Part shown: one piece after another, positions 12,401 to 27,400 of the stretch
How positions within the stretch are numbered: the stretch's first letter is position 1
How the letters are laid out: each line of letters opens with the position of its first letter
Assembly: GCA_963995525.1 (NCBI GenBank)
Contig: OZ023217.1
Span: 28,583,819 to 28,647,818 of the forward strand
Origin: Escarpia spicata
Lineage: Eukaryota > Annelida > Polychaeta > Sabellida > Siboglinidae
Reading direction: 5' to 3'
DNA: 64,000 nucleotides
Notes under the pieces: model-generated
Told to the model about the DNA's origin: nothing
The model's input: only the letters and a program-made list of their open reading frames with translations
The model's database searches: none
Position numbers and translations under genes: made by a program

Positions 12401-15400
12401 TTGCAGCGTAGACTCGTCATGCGGCCCATAGAGAACGCCACACAGAACGTGCTGGCCGAGTACAAGGTCAGTCCACTGATTCATCTAACTGTAACCAAGC
12501 TACAGTGTGTGTGTATATGTATGTATGTAATGTATGTGTGTATCTTTATGTTATTCTATGCTTTGTTTCTCAGCTTTCAGGGGTTTATATATTACGCCAG
12601 AAAACTTGTAACAATTTTATTTTTCAAAATTTCTCCATGAGTTAAGGGTTTCACAAGATGATCCATGCTGTATTTAAATGCTCTCACTACTTGTAGAACC
12701 TAGACCTGACGTGCCACAAGATGATCCATGCTATATCTAAATGCTGTCACTGCTTGTAGAACCTAGACCTGACATGTCACAAGATGATCCATGCTATATC
12801 TAAATGCTCTAACTACTTGTAGAACCTTGACCTGATGTCACAAGATGATCTATGCTATATTTAAATGCTATCACTACTTGTAGAACCTAGACCTGATGTC
12901 ACAAGATGATCTATGCTATATTTAAATGCTGTCACTGCTTGTAGAACCTTGACCTGACACGTCACAAGATGATCCACGATGGCCCGCTGACATGGCGCGT
13001 GGGCAAGTCGAAGCAGATTGATCTGCATGTGGTGCTGCTGGAGGACATCCTGGTGCTGCTGCAGAAGGTGGACGACCGACTCGTGCTGCGCTGTCAGAGC
13101 ACCACTGTCGTCGCTGGCAAGGAAGACACCAAGTTCACTCACAGTCCTATCATCAAACTCACCAACCTACTCACCAGGAACGTCGCTACTGGTACGTTTA
13201 TCTGTCCATCCATCCGTCCATTCGTCCGACTGTGTGTCTGTTCATCTGTCTGTCTGTCCACGTTTCTGTCTGTTTATCTATCTCCCTGTCCATCTGTCTG
13301 CCTGTCAATCCTTCTGTCTCTCCATATGTCTCTGTTTTTCTGTCCATCTGGCTATCCCATCGTCCATCTTGTCTGTCTGTCTCCGTTTGTCTGTCTCTTT
13401 GACCGACTATCCATCAATCTGTCCATCCATAATTTTTGTGTGTTGTTTGAGTTGCTCAAAATTAACAGTCGGAGGATAAATTAGAACAACATATATTTTG
13501 TTAATGGTCACAGAATGTTAACCAGAGATGAAAAAGTTAAGTTGCACTGTGGGTGCATCATAATATTTTTGAAAGTATTCTACTATAGTTTATGGATTTG
13601 TTGGCAAGTGAGGTATTTTCCATGATGAATAGCTAAATGTTGACATGAGTCACACAGCTCTGCCATAGACATTCAGTTTTGTTTAAATACACATGCTTGA
13701 TTAGTTTATTTTCTTATATTCAGTGTATGCATTAAAGCTTTCCAGTGATTGTACCTTTCTTACTTTGTCTAACCCTTTTCATGTGTATGGATGAATGTAG
13801 GCAGGACTTTGTTGAGGCTGGTTGTAGTTGAAATGTTGTTAGTGTTGTATTGAAATCGAGTCTCATGGAGTGTTTCTGTCAACAGACAAGCGAGCCTTCT
13901 TCCTCGTGAGTACATCTGGTCTAGGGCCCCAGATCTACGAACTAGTCACAAACACTGTGGAAGAACGCAAGAAGTAAGTTGTGCATTTATCAAGTTTGCT
14001 TTCATGCCAATTGCATTGCATTGCCAATGTACGAAATGTACATAATTTGTGGTGTGTTTCCAAATGGTGCTTAACCTTTATAGACCTGGATTTTTTTTGG
14101 AAATGTTGATGCATATTTTAAAAGCATGTGGTTTCATTACTGCTAAGATTTCTCCCACATATCTATACATTTTTGGAAAGGTAACATCCTGGAGAATTAA
14201 TTTATGGAGGCAACAAGTAATTCTGAAGTCGTAATATCATAATTTATTCAAAATGGCCACCAAATATTATTAATGAACATCATAACAAAGAACTTCGCAT
14301 GCAATAAAACGGAAATTATTACCTGGTAGTCACAGACGAATTAGGATTGCATATTTAGAAAGAACATTCATTTTTACACAAAGTGGCTAAATATGAACGA
14401 AATCAGAACATTATAAAGATTTCATTGGAAAGTGTAAAATGTTACGATTTCTATATTTACACCTTTGCCAGCCTAACTGCCAAAATAAAACTACTAGTCA
14501 TGTACACTCTTGCTAGCATAACTGTCAAAAAACTGCTATCCACAGATAAATGATGATAGCATATTTAGAAAGAACACACATATTTACATGGAGTGTCAAA
14601 ACATGAATAAAATTGGTCCATTATTTGACATTTCATTGATGTTTCATCACAAGTGTCAATGTCCGAATTATTTCCATTTGCAAACGGAATCCGAAGCTTC
14701 GTCGTCACTATCTGCGTGTTCATTCATGAGCAATATTACATCATCATCACTAGGACAGCTGTCATCATCGGAACATTTCTCACTATCGCTCATGTTGTCG
14801 ATAATCCGTAAGACTTCGCTTGGATCCGTGATCAAACGCGATCGCAGCACCATAGTTCCCAGCTCCGACTGAACACGATTTCGGCAGTGACACTAAAATC
14901 TCAATTGCAACTCTACAACTACATATTTCGCGACTCCATTACAACAGGCAATACCTAGTCTATTCAGCTATTGCTCAATACCCATATCCTCGTCTACGAA
15001 GCAATACGAAAACTGCACCGAACAACATATGACCACCCTTATGCCATCGTGCAATATATTGCGCTACCGGTCAGTAAAGGTTAATATAGTAGTTTGAATT
15101 GTAGACAGTAGTTGTGCAACAATTTTACTTAACCCATTAAACCACCACATCAGTTTAATGAAAAGTTTTCCAATACGAAGCCATATGACCTATAAAAATA
15201 TGTATAGCAAATAGACTAAAGAATCCAATGTCACATATTACATAATTATCCAACAGACAATGCCTCCTCCCTGTATTGTGGGGTTTCAAGGGTTGATATC
15301 ATCACTATGATGACGTGTACCATCGCAACCAGATGCTGCCTCATTGTCTTGTATAAACTGTATCTCGTCATGACACAGCACAGATCATTTGAATACACTA

Positions 15401-18400
15401 TGATTGTATAAGAAAATATGTGGTTACAGGAAATGTTGACAAAAGTATTATGGAAAATATTGTATGACAAAATTATTTTTATTACACCTAAGGAAATTAG
15501 AAGAATTAAATGTCAGAAAGTAATGTTAGTGAAGGAACCTTGTAGGTTGGACATTAGGAAGTGTTCTTTGTCACTGAGGATGATAAACAGATTCAAATTA
15601 AACAAATGATCTACTGAGTATGTAAACATTAGCAGTGTGAATACAAATTGGTTAAAATCACAGAAAATGAATTAAAAAAACATTTCCAGTTGTCCCTCTA
15701 CTACCCTAATGAATAAACCTTGACATCTGAGCTTTACTGTTTGTAGTTTATCAGATATAGCCATTTGACTGTAATTGATTGATCCAAATTTGGACTCTAA
15801 AATTATAGTTATTTCTTGTCTTGTAGTTTTGAAACTTTAATGGATGATGTCAGTTTAGATAGGAGATAACCTATATTTTAAAATGTGCTATTCTTGGACG
15901 GTCTGGGTGTGTAATCAATGTTGAATGGATCTACTCTTGCTCTTACACAGGATAACATTGGAGAAGGGAGAATGTCAAAGTGTCTGACAGACATGTATAA
16001 TGCCTATGCATTCACCACATGATTCCCCTTTGATGCCTGCTCCACTTTCTGCCTCCTAATGTACCACAGAAGGGGTTGTCATACCCCACCCACCAAACTG
16101 GTATATTGGGTTTATACAAACTAGACTTCCCCTTTCTCAATATAGCAAGTTAGACATTTTTGGTTTCTTGGACTTGTGCCAAGCGTTAAAGTTGGTAATT
16201 TATGCAGCAGCACACAATTCATAATTGTGTCTTTGTGTGGTACTGCAGGCATAACTTGGAACCTGTAATTACTGTGTGTGACTTGAAGTCTGCCATCATA
16301 CGATCCAGCCAGTTACAACCTGACAGAACTAGGCATTAATCCCATGGACACTCTACCTTCTGAAGGGCGTTAATGGCTGTACACAACTTAGGAATTCCAC
16401 TGATAAGGAATGTATCACTATGGCAACAATTACTTTTGGCAGGTTTAAACACTCACTGAATTGGGTAATGAAGGCATAAATATGCACTTTGTATGTATTC
16501 AAATATAAATTGTCATCTATGTTGGTGTCATGTCTCCATGTTAATCCCAAGCCTAATAATAAGTCAAATGTGGTTATAGTTTACCTCTTAAGTTTGAAAA
16601 GCAAAATTTAAGTGTGGAATAGATTATTAGATGATGACAATTTTGTTCTGGTGTACACTTGTATATTTAGGTACATGGCACCAAACATTTTGTCTGTAAA
16701 CAATTAGAATTAGTGAGTTAGTGAAATGCTTATAAATGAATGCTATATTCTCATAAAATACATATGTATAAATAATATTTATAGATACAAAGGTTTCTGT
16801 GCAATCATAAATCCTTGGTCAAAAATTACATGTGAGAAATTAGACAAAACAAACTTGAAATGAAAATGTACGTAGGAAATAAAAAATAACATATTTGAAT
16901 AAAATAAGATGTATATAAAAGAGGGAAATGTCAGATTTGTGTTCTCACATACTATAATAATATTTATTGTGTAGATAAAATACCTTTGAATTTACCCTGG
17001 ATGACCTTTTATTGATATTGGCAGAACAGGGTATTTCCATTAAAGTGCCCCTACAGTGACCTGATCATAAATCAGTGGCCCACACCACAAGCATTCCTCA
17101 TTCCAACTCTTGCAACATCCATTGACACAGGTCCATTATATACAGGCTCAGTTATGAGACTGTTGTGTGTTGAATACACTAATCATGATATCATAGTCGG
17201 CAGTGAGCCAAGCACAGCAAGGTGTGTAGTCATCCATTGCAGCATGGAGTGGCCCTACAGTGCAGTTCTGACACATTTATAAGGTGACTCTTGCGATAAG
17301 TTAATCCTTTCCTCAGCTTTTATGCCCATAGAAGCGTATAAATATATTCTTTCCGCTGGATGCTACTACGCTACCATCTACAGTTTTATAGCTGAGTGAA
17401 TTACTTCACTGGCGTCTATTTGAATGGCAGCTTGCAAGTTTTAAACATCTCCATTGTATCATAATGCAATGAACATAGCGTCACTGTAAAAATTCCTACT
17501 TGTCTATTTTATGAACAAGGACAAGTTGATCGCATTTCTAAAGTGGTCATAATACCATTTAAATCAGAAACTTGTGTGGAGTTGGTGAGGCAGTAACTTG
17601 TGTGGACTTGATGAAGTAGTGACTTGAGTGGACTTGGTGAAGTAGTGACTTGAGTGGACTTGGTGAAGTAGTGACTTGAGTGGACTTGGTGAAACAATGA
17701 CTTGTGTGGTCTTGGTAAGGCAGTGACTTGTGTGGACTTGGTGAAGTAGTGACTTGTGTGGACTTGGTGAAGTAGTGACTTGTGTGGACTTGGTGAAGTA
17801 GTGACTTGTGTGGACTTGGTGAAGTAGTGACTTGTGTGGACTTGGTGAAGTAGTGACAAATTTGGACTTGGTGAAGAATTGACTTGTGTTGACTTGGTGA
17901 AGTAGTGACTTGAGTGGACTTGGTGAAGCAATGACTTGTGTGGTCTTGGTAAGGCAGTGACTTGTGTGGACTTGGTGAAGTAGTGACTTGTGTGGACTTG
18001 GTGAAGTAGTGACATGTGTGGACTTGGTGAAGTAGTGACTTGTGTGGACTTGGTGAAGTAGTGACATATTTGGACTTGGTGAAGAATTGACTTGTGTTGA
18101 CTTGGGTGAAGTAGTGACTTGAGTGGACTTGGTGAAGCAATGACTTGTGTGGTCTTGGTAAGGCAGTGACTTGTGTGGACTTGGTGAAGTAGTGACTTGT
18201 GTGGACTTGGTGAAGTAGTGACTTGTGTTGGCTTGGTGAAGTAGTGACATATTTAGACTTGGTGAAGAATTGACTTGTGTTGACTTGGTGAAGTAGTGAC
18301 TTGTGTGGACTTGGTGAAGAAGTGACTTGTGTGGACTTGGTGATGCAGAGCCTTGTGTGGACTTGGACGAATCAGTGACTTATGGATGTGATATAGAAGT

Positions 18401-21400
18401 GCCTTTTTAAATACACAATCTCACGTTGCCCAGACTTGTTTCCATGGGAAATGTCACCCCCAAGCTATGGTTATTGGAGGGTTCTATGTGCTCCCTTGTG
18501 GCCCCTGACAGAACCATTGGCCCCTGTGCCACTGAGTCAACACAGGGTGCCTACCAACATGACCAGCACAAGACATGGGTCTGTACTTATCTGATGTGGG
18601 CAGGTCAAGTTGCCTGGTATCAGTGCCACAATCACCAGTGGTTGTGTGCACCAATAAAGACAGCTTTGTGTCTCCTACCTGCTCTACCAAGTGTAACCAG
18701 GCTAGGTCTACAAGTTGTTCAAGCCCTCTGGCGTTTATGACTTCTTTGTGTGCAGGCAAAAGGCAGCCAAGGTCACCCAGTCAGCCTTGTAACTCTAACC
18801 AACCTGCTACCCCTGCAGGTGAAAATGTGGACTGTTCTGACTGTGGCAGGTCCTGACTTAGTTGCTGTGTTTGATTGTGCACCCTGAAGCCTGAGGATTT
18901 TCAATTTGGTGTTGATATAGCAACTGGGGCGAAGAGTGGGTTGTATGTAGCCACATGTAGGGACATAGCCCCACCCGGGTTGGGTTGCAGTAGCAATGAC
19001 ATAATGCACGATGGCATCCGGGAGATCCCCGGAGAAGAGAGCAGAGAAACGGATGAAGAAGGATGCGTCACGCCGTCGTAGCACTGTGTCGAGGTATGTC
19101 TGACCTACTTGTGACAGGTGACTTATTGTCAGTGCACCAAGATTATTAGCAAGACAATGCCAGATCCCAGTGATCTGGCAGAATGCTGGTACCGTCTGTG
19201 GAACCAGCAAGAAATTACATAATTTGACGAGGGTGTGACATTTGAACTGTGGGGATTGGCACTGTCCCTATATGGGGTGTCGTCCAGCTGTACTACTAGG
19301 CTATTGCACTGACAGTTTATTTCATGTCCTTCTGTAGAGTTACAGACAGTGACACGTTACACATTTACCCTATGTTTGGGATGATTTACTTCCCCTTGCA
19401 TTTAAGTTGTGTAGACACCAGTCCAGTATGCTACTCTAGACCACCACACCCCATACACCCCATACACCGAACATGTCTAACTGATTTGGACGTTCTTCTC
19501 CACATCTATCTTCCTGGCTGTGTAAGATATAGACACTACTGGCAATTCCCTGACATGTTTATTGCTGTGATCTCACTCTTGCTGTTGTCAGTGGTTGAAT
19601 TATCCAGGCCAGTGTATTCATGTCTAGATATAACAGATTAGGGGGAGGATAATCTCTGAGCTGTCTTGTTTCATGTATGTTAGTGGCTGTGACCAAATTA
19701 TCCCCTCCCACTGGCAGCCAGCATTGACATGGCCTGGGTCATGGACCACCTACACCAGGACATTGGGTGTTGTTTGGCTAGGAGTCAAGTTTCATGACTT
19801 TTGTGGTGACTGTTCTGGATAGTTTTATTGAGGCAGTAGCATTGCAAAAAATGTGTCCAGGTAGGCTCTACATAGCCGGTTAGGGCCTATGTTGCCAGGT
19901 AGGCCCTGGGTGGCCATGTAGGCCCTGCAAGCCAGGTAGGCTCTGGGTGCCATGGATGCTGTCTATGCAGTATGCATGAGTTGAGCTTGTGATTAGGCAT
20001 GGCTCACTACCTGCTGATTAACCCTGGGTTAATAATACATGTGGAATTTGCTGTGAGGGTCTTCATGGAGAAAGGTCATTGACTGTAGCTCCCTTTGCAT
20101 CACAGAAGGGGGTGTGTAGGGTTATTGCCCAAGATCCTTAGGCACTTTGTAATGATCTGTAACTGAAACAAATGTTTAAAATAGAATCCACAAGTAACTG
20201 CAATGGCTTTAACATATAGGTAAACATTCTAAAATTAGAAGTGATCTACATCTCATAGATGTCACACAGTTGGAAATCCTCTTAAAATGCAAAACCTGTG
20301 CTTTGGATGGCAGTCTTGTTAATTCTGGTTTAATCTTTGTAAAAAAAAACACAAATTCTGCCTGAATTCTAAATTTATTATTAGTATGCTCTGAAAAGCT
20401 ACATTGATAAACTGAATGCACAAAGTTTGCACAAGACAATTGCTTCAAAGTTACCAAAGTGTTTCCAATGTCATATTTTTGTAAAATGTTTTTCTAATAA
20501 TCATATTGGAAACAAACATGCACTGTCATGTCTACCATTCCCAAATGTTATATTGTATCAAACACAGTCTGTATGTGTAGATCTATGAAGTAAATCTGGC
20601 ATCACATATCTCCCATCTACATATCCGATCAGCCATGCAACCTTTCTGTACTACTGGTGTAGAATCTGCCTGGTTCACCCTAGGAATCGCTCAGGCGTGA
20701 CCATATGATTTGCATGATGTCCCGCTGTGACTTTCGGCTGTTTGGACAAACACATAAATATAGTTTACCTGTCGGGTGTAGGTCATGTTTGTCATAAGCA
20801 TTTTCTTCAAACATGAATTTAACAAGACCACTGTCCTAAGCAACAAGCTCCAGATGGCATGTTGACAAGAACCCTGTTGAATAATTATGCCTCCGACTGT
20901 TCATGTTTGGCCCCACCCAGTGTAAGATATCTGTCAGTTCTGATCTAAACATTCACTCCGCTAGTACTAACATTTATGTGGTCAGAAAATAATGCTGTCC
21001 CATTCAGGCCTTCTAGTTATCCACCATCAGTGAGTGAGAATGAAACAATTTACTAACACGGTATAATGTCATCTTGTTCTACTGCCATAATCAAATGGCT
21101 TTTTATTTTATAACAAAAAATTTCCAATTTACTGGTCCCAAGTGTTGTCAAACTACAATTTTATGCATTTTATTAGAGCCATAATTTGTTTTATTTGATT
21201 TCTTTGTAGGAAGTGTTGTCTGTCTTTCACATGATACGGTCTCCATCACTTAGTGCTTGTAGCAGCCTTGTAGCAGTATTCTAGATGAGATCATTTACTT
21301 TATAAAGAGATCATTAGCACTTACAAATCTTTATCAAACCAATATTTAATTAACTCGTTTTTTCTCATGGTTGAACATATTTCTCCTATATTACTTGAAC

Positions 21401-24400
21401 ACTGCATTAGTGTTCTGAAACTTTTATATCAACTTTAATCAAGATTCCTTCTATTTGTTGTTTGTTCTTAGTACATTGTACAACATTCCTCATTTTATAA
21501 TCTTGTTTGTGTTCATGCCCTGCATGTAAGCATACACTCTTTTTATCTCAATTACATTTGACATTTTTCTGCCAGTTTCACTTATTGTCTCTATTCACTC
21601 TAGATTGTCTTATATTTGTTTAGACTCTTGTAACCTTCATTGACAGCCACATTATTTAACCTTTCTAAACGTTTTCGTGTCATCACTGAAACTGGTCTGT
21701 TAGGACAGAAATTCAGTGTTTATTTTTTTTTAAATATATCACCTTGTGGGTATCATAATGAATTACTCCCAGTGACTGGAGCTGTTTGTGTGAGTCTCCG
21801 GCCTGACAGCCAAGAAAGGAGTCTTTGTGTATCAGTACTGTGTCAGCATTGTCATACATAATGCAGCTTTCTTGTTGGGGTCATCGGGTGGCAGCCGCGG
21901 GAAACTTAATCATTGTTAGTGTGAATCTTCTCCTTCGCATGTCCTCAACTCACTTGTATATCATGTTGGCTCCGGTGAAACATTTCAAACACTTGATACA
22001 CAACAACCAGACCATTCTTGCTTCTGAGGGCTTAGATAGATCTCAACATGTTGTACCTCTTGGGGTGATCCTGTTTATTCCCTTGTCTAGATGATAATGC
22101 ATGTTTGACCTTTATTATCTGTGTCTAACCAGATACATAAGGGGGCTTCTTATTTTATTTGATAAGGTCTAGTATTAGGAATGATAAAGAAATACTATGT
22201 AAATTCCTACGCAGCATGTAATTGTTGGGATTATGTGTTTTGTACACACATTTTTGAAATATTTACATTTTACAATGTTAAAAAGGCTGTTATTTGATAA
22301 ATGTCACAGTTAAAATGTATTCAATAAAATGAATGTAAAAAGGTCAGTAAATGCCATTGTGCATGATGAATCTTACTCACAGATACCTGCAAGAATTTGG
22401 GTGTATTTGATGTCACCTACCAGACCATGTGTATTTATAAATAGAGCACATGGTATTTGTACTTCCATTTTATTTCTTAATGCAATGTATTTATGTTTGA
22501 TCCTGAAAAAAACGTATATAAACGACTCCATATGTGGTCCTATGTGAGGTTAACATATCAAGAGTGTTGACGTTTGTTTAAAGTCAGGACCATCCATTGG
22601 CTTACCAGGGAGGAAGAAAGGTTCCTGTTGCATGGGTATCCACTACTTCAGTAGGACTGCTCAAAACACTTCACATTTCACCCCCTAACAGACCTGTCCA
22701 CTTCGATTGACTTCTGACAAAACATTCAGCCATGCTGTAATTACTGGACAAAGACTCTGTACATAAAATATCCACCACTGTCTATACTCATTCATACACC
22801 TGAGTGAACTGGAGCAACGTGGAGTGAATGAACATGCCAATAATTTGAAACAGCAGCAGGATGATTTGAAGCCTTAATTTCTCAGCAGACAATGTGATGG
22901 TGTGACCACTGTAACCACATAGCAGTGCAGACGTGTACGCACAGGCACCCCTGATAGTGTGTGTGGGTGTGCTGCGTGCTGCGTGCGTGGGTGCATGCAT
23001 GGGTGTGTGCGTGTGTTACATACCTGTACGCCCAGCCCCCGCTGACCGTGTGTGTTTGTTACAGATGGTTCCGCTACATCACGGATGCTGCGGAGGCGTT
23101 CAAGAGCAAGGAGGTGAAGGCTGGGGGGAAGCCGGTGGTTGAGTCCCCAAGCCCCATCTCTGTTCCCCCACCCACAGTCACCCTCCCCGTCGAGGCGGAG
23201 ACTACCACAGAGGATGAGGACCGGCCTGAGAAGGAGGAGAGACCAGTCAGCTGGGACGAACCTATGTGAGTCACATTTCATTGCTTAACATCTGTTTACT
23301 TGAAATTTTTAATAGATTCATAAGAAAACATATTTTTCTCGTTGCTTCTAGCAGCTTATAACATTCCTATTCCCTATGAGTGTTGCCATCTACAATGCTG
23401 CTTAATGCATATCAAATAAGTCAGTGGTTTTGTTGCAAATCTGTTTGACATGAAATGTATTTGTTCTGCGATTGCATTAGGTTACACTTCTGGGATAAAC
23501 ACATGAAAATATGTACTTTTTACATTTATAGCTAATCAATATTATAATGGCATAGGCCATGTAGTTTCAAGATAGTAATAAATATTGTAACACAAAATGT
23601 AACCTTGTTCAATTTATTGTACTTTATACATCAGTTAACCAATGAAAATGTGTGTACATTAACTCTTTCCTGAGTAATAATAATAAAACTAAATAAAAGA
23701 TAACTTCTATTGCGCCTAAATCCTTGGAAACCAAGCTCAGAAGCGCATCAAAACAAAAGATTGGTCAATCTCAAAATCCATAAGTTGTATTCCAGTTGTC
23801 AACAGATGGGTCAAGGTGCTAGGGAGCTAACAACCTTCTCAATTTACACCCTGCTGTGGGTAAACGATTTGAAGATGGCGGCCAATTATGAATTATATTG
23901 TGTGTTGCTTGCATTAAAATTAGAATGTCTTGACAATCGACAGTTGCACAACATTACATGAAATGAATTAATTGTACATAAAAATGAATGTGTGAATAAA
24001 AAATATGCTGTTGAAATTTTTTTGCAATTAAATTTCAGGTCATGAAACAATGTTCAAAAATTACAAAGAAGAAATAACATGTAAATTCATCATGTTATAC
24101 ACAAAGAATCACAGCACCTGTCATAAGTTGTCCAGTGAAGCAAATGTAGCCACGTGTGTTAATTTTGTCCTAATAAAACATCCACTTCTGATGGTTAGTT
24201 TTAAAGTTACAATTCATTTTGTCGACGACATCAACAAACATGAAAACACAAAATTCATAATTTATGAAATGACTACTATCTACCGATCATATTACCGACT
24301 GGCATTTTCTGTTCAAGTACAAAATTAACACTCAAAATTACGAAAGATAGCAAACTCTTTCACAAGTAGGTGTTCCTTTGACAGCAGCAATGTGATCATT

Positions 24401-27400
24401 CTAATGAAATACCGCTAAAATAAACTAATCAAGCTAGGTACGGATGGTGGCTGTATATATAGGCGAAATGAAGACGTTGCCGTCGGAACATCTACTTCGT
24501 ATCTCTGCACCGAAAAGTCACACAAACACCGTATTTGGATGATAATATGGTCTCGGTGTTCATTGTCAACATTACTGATGCTGCAGACATCGACATCTGA
24601 CTCGAAATTGCCGGGAAACGACCTTAACTAAATGATGTAACGCAACTCAATCTCCTTCGAAATTCACTATCTTTATTCACAAACACAAGATGGCAAAAAC
24701 CACGTGCTTCCTTGGCTATTGTATTGCCTATATCACCACTTTCAATTGGATGGTTAATGTAAAAGTAGGATCTGAACTTGGTAAAGGAAAGGCATAGCAG
24801 CCGTGAGTTTAGCAGGCGGTTTTGGAATGATTTCGTGTTGGAGGGGTTGAGCAGTTCTGGGCACCTTGCGCTGTAAAAAGTTAAATGAAGTATTTGTATA
24901 ATAGCATTCATAAAAAAAAAATCAAGTCAAATTGATTGAACTCACTGCAGTACATACAGGTACAAATCAAAGTAAGACAAATCATATATAATAGCATATT
25001 GAGAACAAGGGAAGAAAATTATATAATGTTATACTCATCCATTGTCTAGTCGGATGGAGCCGTCGCCGCTATCTGAGCCGCCACCAAAGCTGCTGGTGGA
25101 GCCAGAGGTAGAGCCGTCGCCCGTGTCAGAGTCAGAGTCGAAAGAGCCAGAGCTGCCGTTTGAGCCGAACAAGAGCAGTAGCAGCACCGACAGTCTGGAG
25201 ACAGTGGACAAGGTGGAGGTGCTCCAGCCTCAGCTCATACAGCCGGATGAGGTCATCGTCTCAGACACGGTCTTTGTGGCGGAGACAACGGAGCCTGTCA
25301 TACCAGACACTACGCTCTACGGTCAGTTGCTAACTGGTAGTTGCTGTTATACAGCGTTACGTGTTAACTTCTGGGTAACTTTTAATTGGTGCAGTTGCAA
25401 AGTGCACGGCTTGCAGATCATCCAATATGGTGGGGTGATCTGTAAGCTGATGATGTTGGATTATTTGAGCTACTCCACTAGTCATTAAGGATAAAATTAA
25501 TGTAATTTTACATCTATTTCACATTGGTGATTTTAGTAAGTCTGTATTAAGCCATAAGAGAAGGCAATGGGATGGTCAATGATTGGCTTTGGAAGTAATA
25601 TTTAGCACAGTTGTCTGATTATATCAGACTTTGATACATTTAAGAAAAGACCTGAATAAAAGCAGCTGTATGCCAATCTGTTCTGCTCAGATCTAAATAA
25701 ATGCAATCAAATATGATTTGTTTACATGGCACTAAACGTCAAGTCCAGACTATGACTATTACATAGATGAATTAAGATTAAAATGATGATAAAATGACCT
25801 CATTATTTACACTATGTATGCATTGTATTAAATGTGCCTGTTTCTGTGTGCACAGAGAAGCTGCGAGTGAAGAACCAAGAGGTGTTGAAGGCAATGTCTG
25901 AGAAGAAGAAGCTTGTGGCCGAGCTGCTGGATATCCCCATGGGAGACTACGAGCACATAGCAGAGGTGAGGCTTAGGTTCACACTGGCAATTTTAGCAGA
26001 TGCACATGCGGTTCACATCCAGTTGGCTGCATACACACTGGTTCCACTATGTTGGCTGCAGCCGGTCCGCTCAGACCACATCTCGATATGTTTTTAGTGG
26101 ACGCGAACGGTACGCACCTACTTGCCTGTGTAATGTAAACGTGCCAGTGGGCGCGTACAGTTCGCTAATGACGCGTAATAACCTTAAAAGTGATATGCCA
26201 CGCATTAACTACATGTAATTGGGTCAGAGCTGTTTGTTAACCAGACGCAGTGTGTACATGGTGACTTGTTCACAAACGGTTCGCGTCAATTGTTAGTAGG
26301 CTGAAAGCAACCTGACGCAAAGTCGACTGGACGCGAACGGTACGCTAGAATCCGGTACGCGAACCGAACCCAGTGTGAACAGGCCCTTAGTCTCTCAGTG
26401 TCCGTCTACATGCTGATGTCATACCTGAACAGACATGCCATTTCTAAATACACGCTCAATGTTCTAAACTTGTATTTTTATGTGTTCAATGTACACATTA
26501 AATTAACAAGGTAACTATAAATTATCTGTAAAGGGAAACAGTTTTCTGTTAAGTCCAGAACTCCAGACACATAATATCCAGGTGACACAGCATATCTGTC
26601 AGTAACATGTGCACATAGAATGTCATCCAATACATTTGACGGGTAAACATACGCCATTTCGGTTTTTGGTTACGACTTTCAGTTTTATTTTGTGATTAAG
26701 TGCATGCAAATGTAAGCTTCATCGACATAAAACAACCAAACCCCATCCTTTTTTTTACAATAACTTGGCTACCAACTAATGCCAGTAGACATTGCAAAAA
26801 TTGGATTGGTGAAATCAGCTGCATGGCATTACTATGTAAAAACTCACAAATGACTTCATGCCCATGTGGTAAATTGATTTAAACTGGATTCATCCAACAA
26901 TAAATCTGGATAAGTTCATCCTTAGACTACTTTATGGGTAAGACATGACATTCCATGTCAGACAAGTTTCTGTTCATTTCAAACTCTGCTCATATAATCT
27001 GTCAGTTGATAGTTTGTCGTATATGTTGTGTGAGTTGACAGTGTGTTCTGTCTGTCATGGATGTCGTGTGAGTTGACAGCATGTTCTGTCTGTCGTGGAT
27101 GTTGTGTGAGTTGACAGTGTGTTCTGTCTGTTGTTTGAGTTGACAGTGTGTTCTGTTTGTTGTAGATGTCGTGTGAGTTGACAGTGTGTTCTGTCTGTCG
27201 TAGATGTCGTGTGAGTTGACATTGTTCTGTCTGTCGTAGATGTCATGTGAATAAACAGTATGTTCCCTCTGTCATATAGATGTAGTATGAGTTGACAGTG
27301 TGTTCTGTCTGTTGTGGATGTCGTGTGAGTTGTCAGTGTGTTCTGTCATAGATGTCGTGTGAGTTGACAGTGTGTTCTGTCATAGATGTTGTGTGAGTTG

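Noticed and set aside
17509..18250. Minus-strand SLLHQVHTSHYFTKSTQV-type proteins
   Set aside because: They are by-products of the 26-bp minisatellite.
18426..19210. Overlapping 90-145-codon frames on both strands as a possible nested gene
   Set aside because: No recognisable motif, no consistent splice sites, and low-complexity composition similar to surrounding intron.
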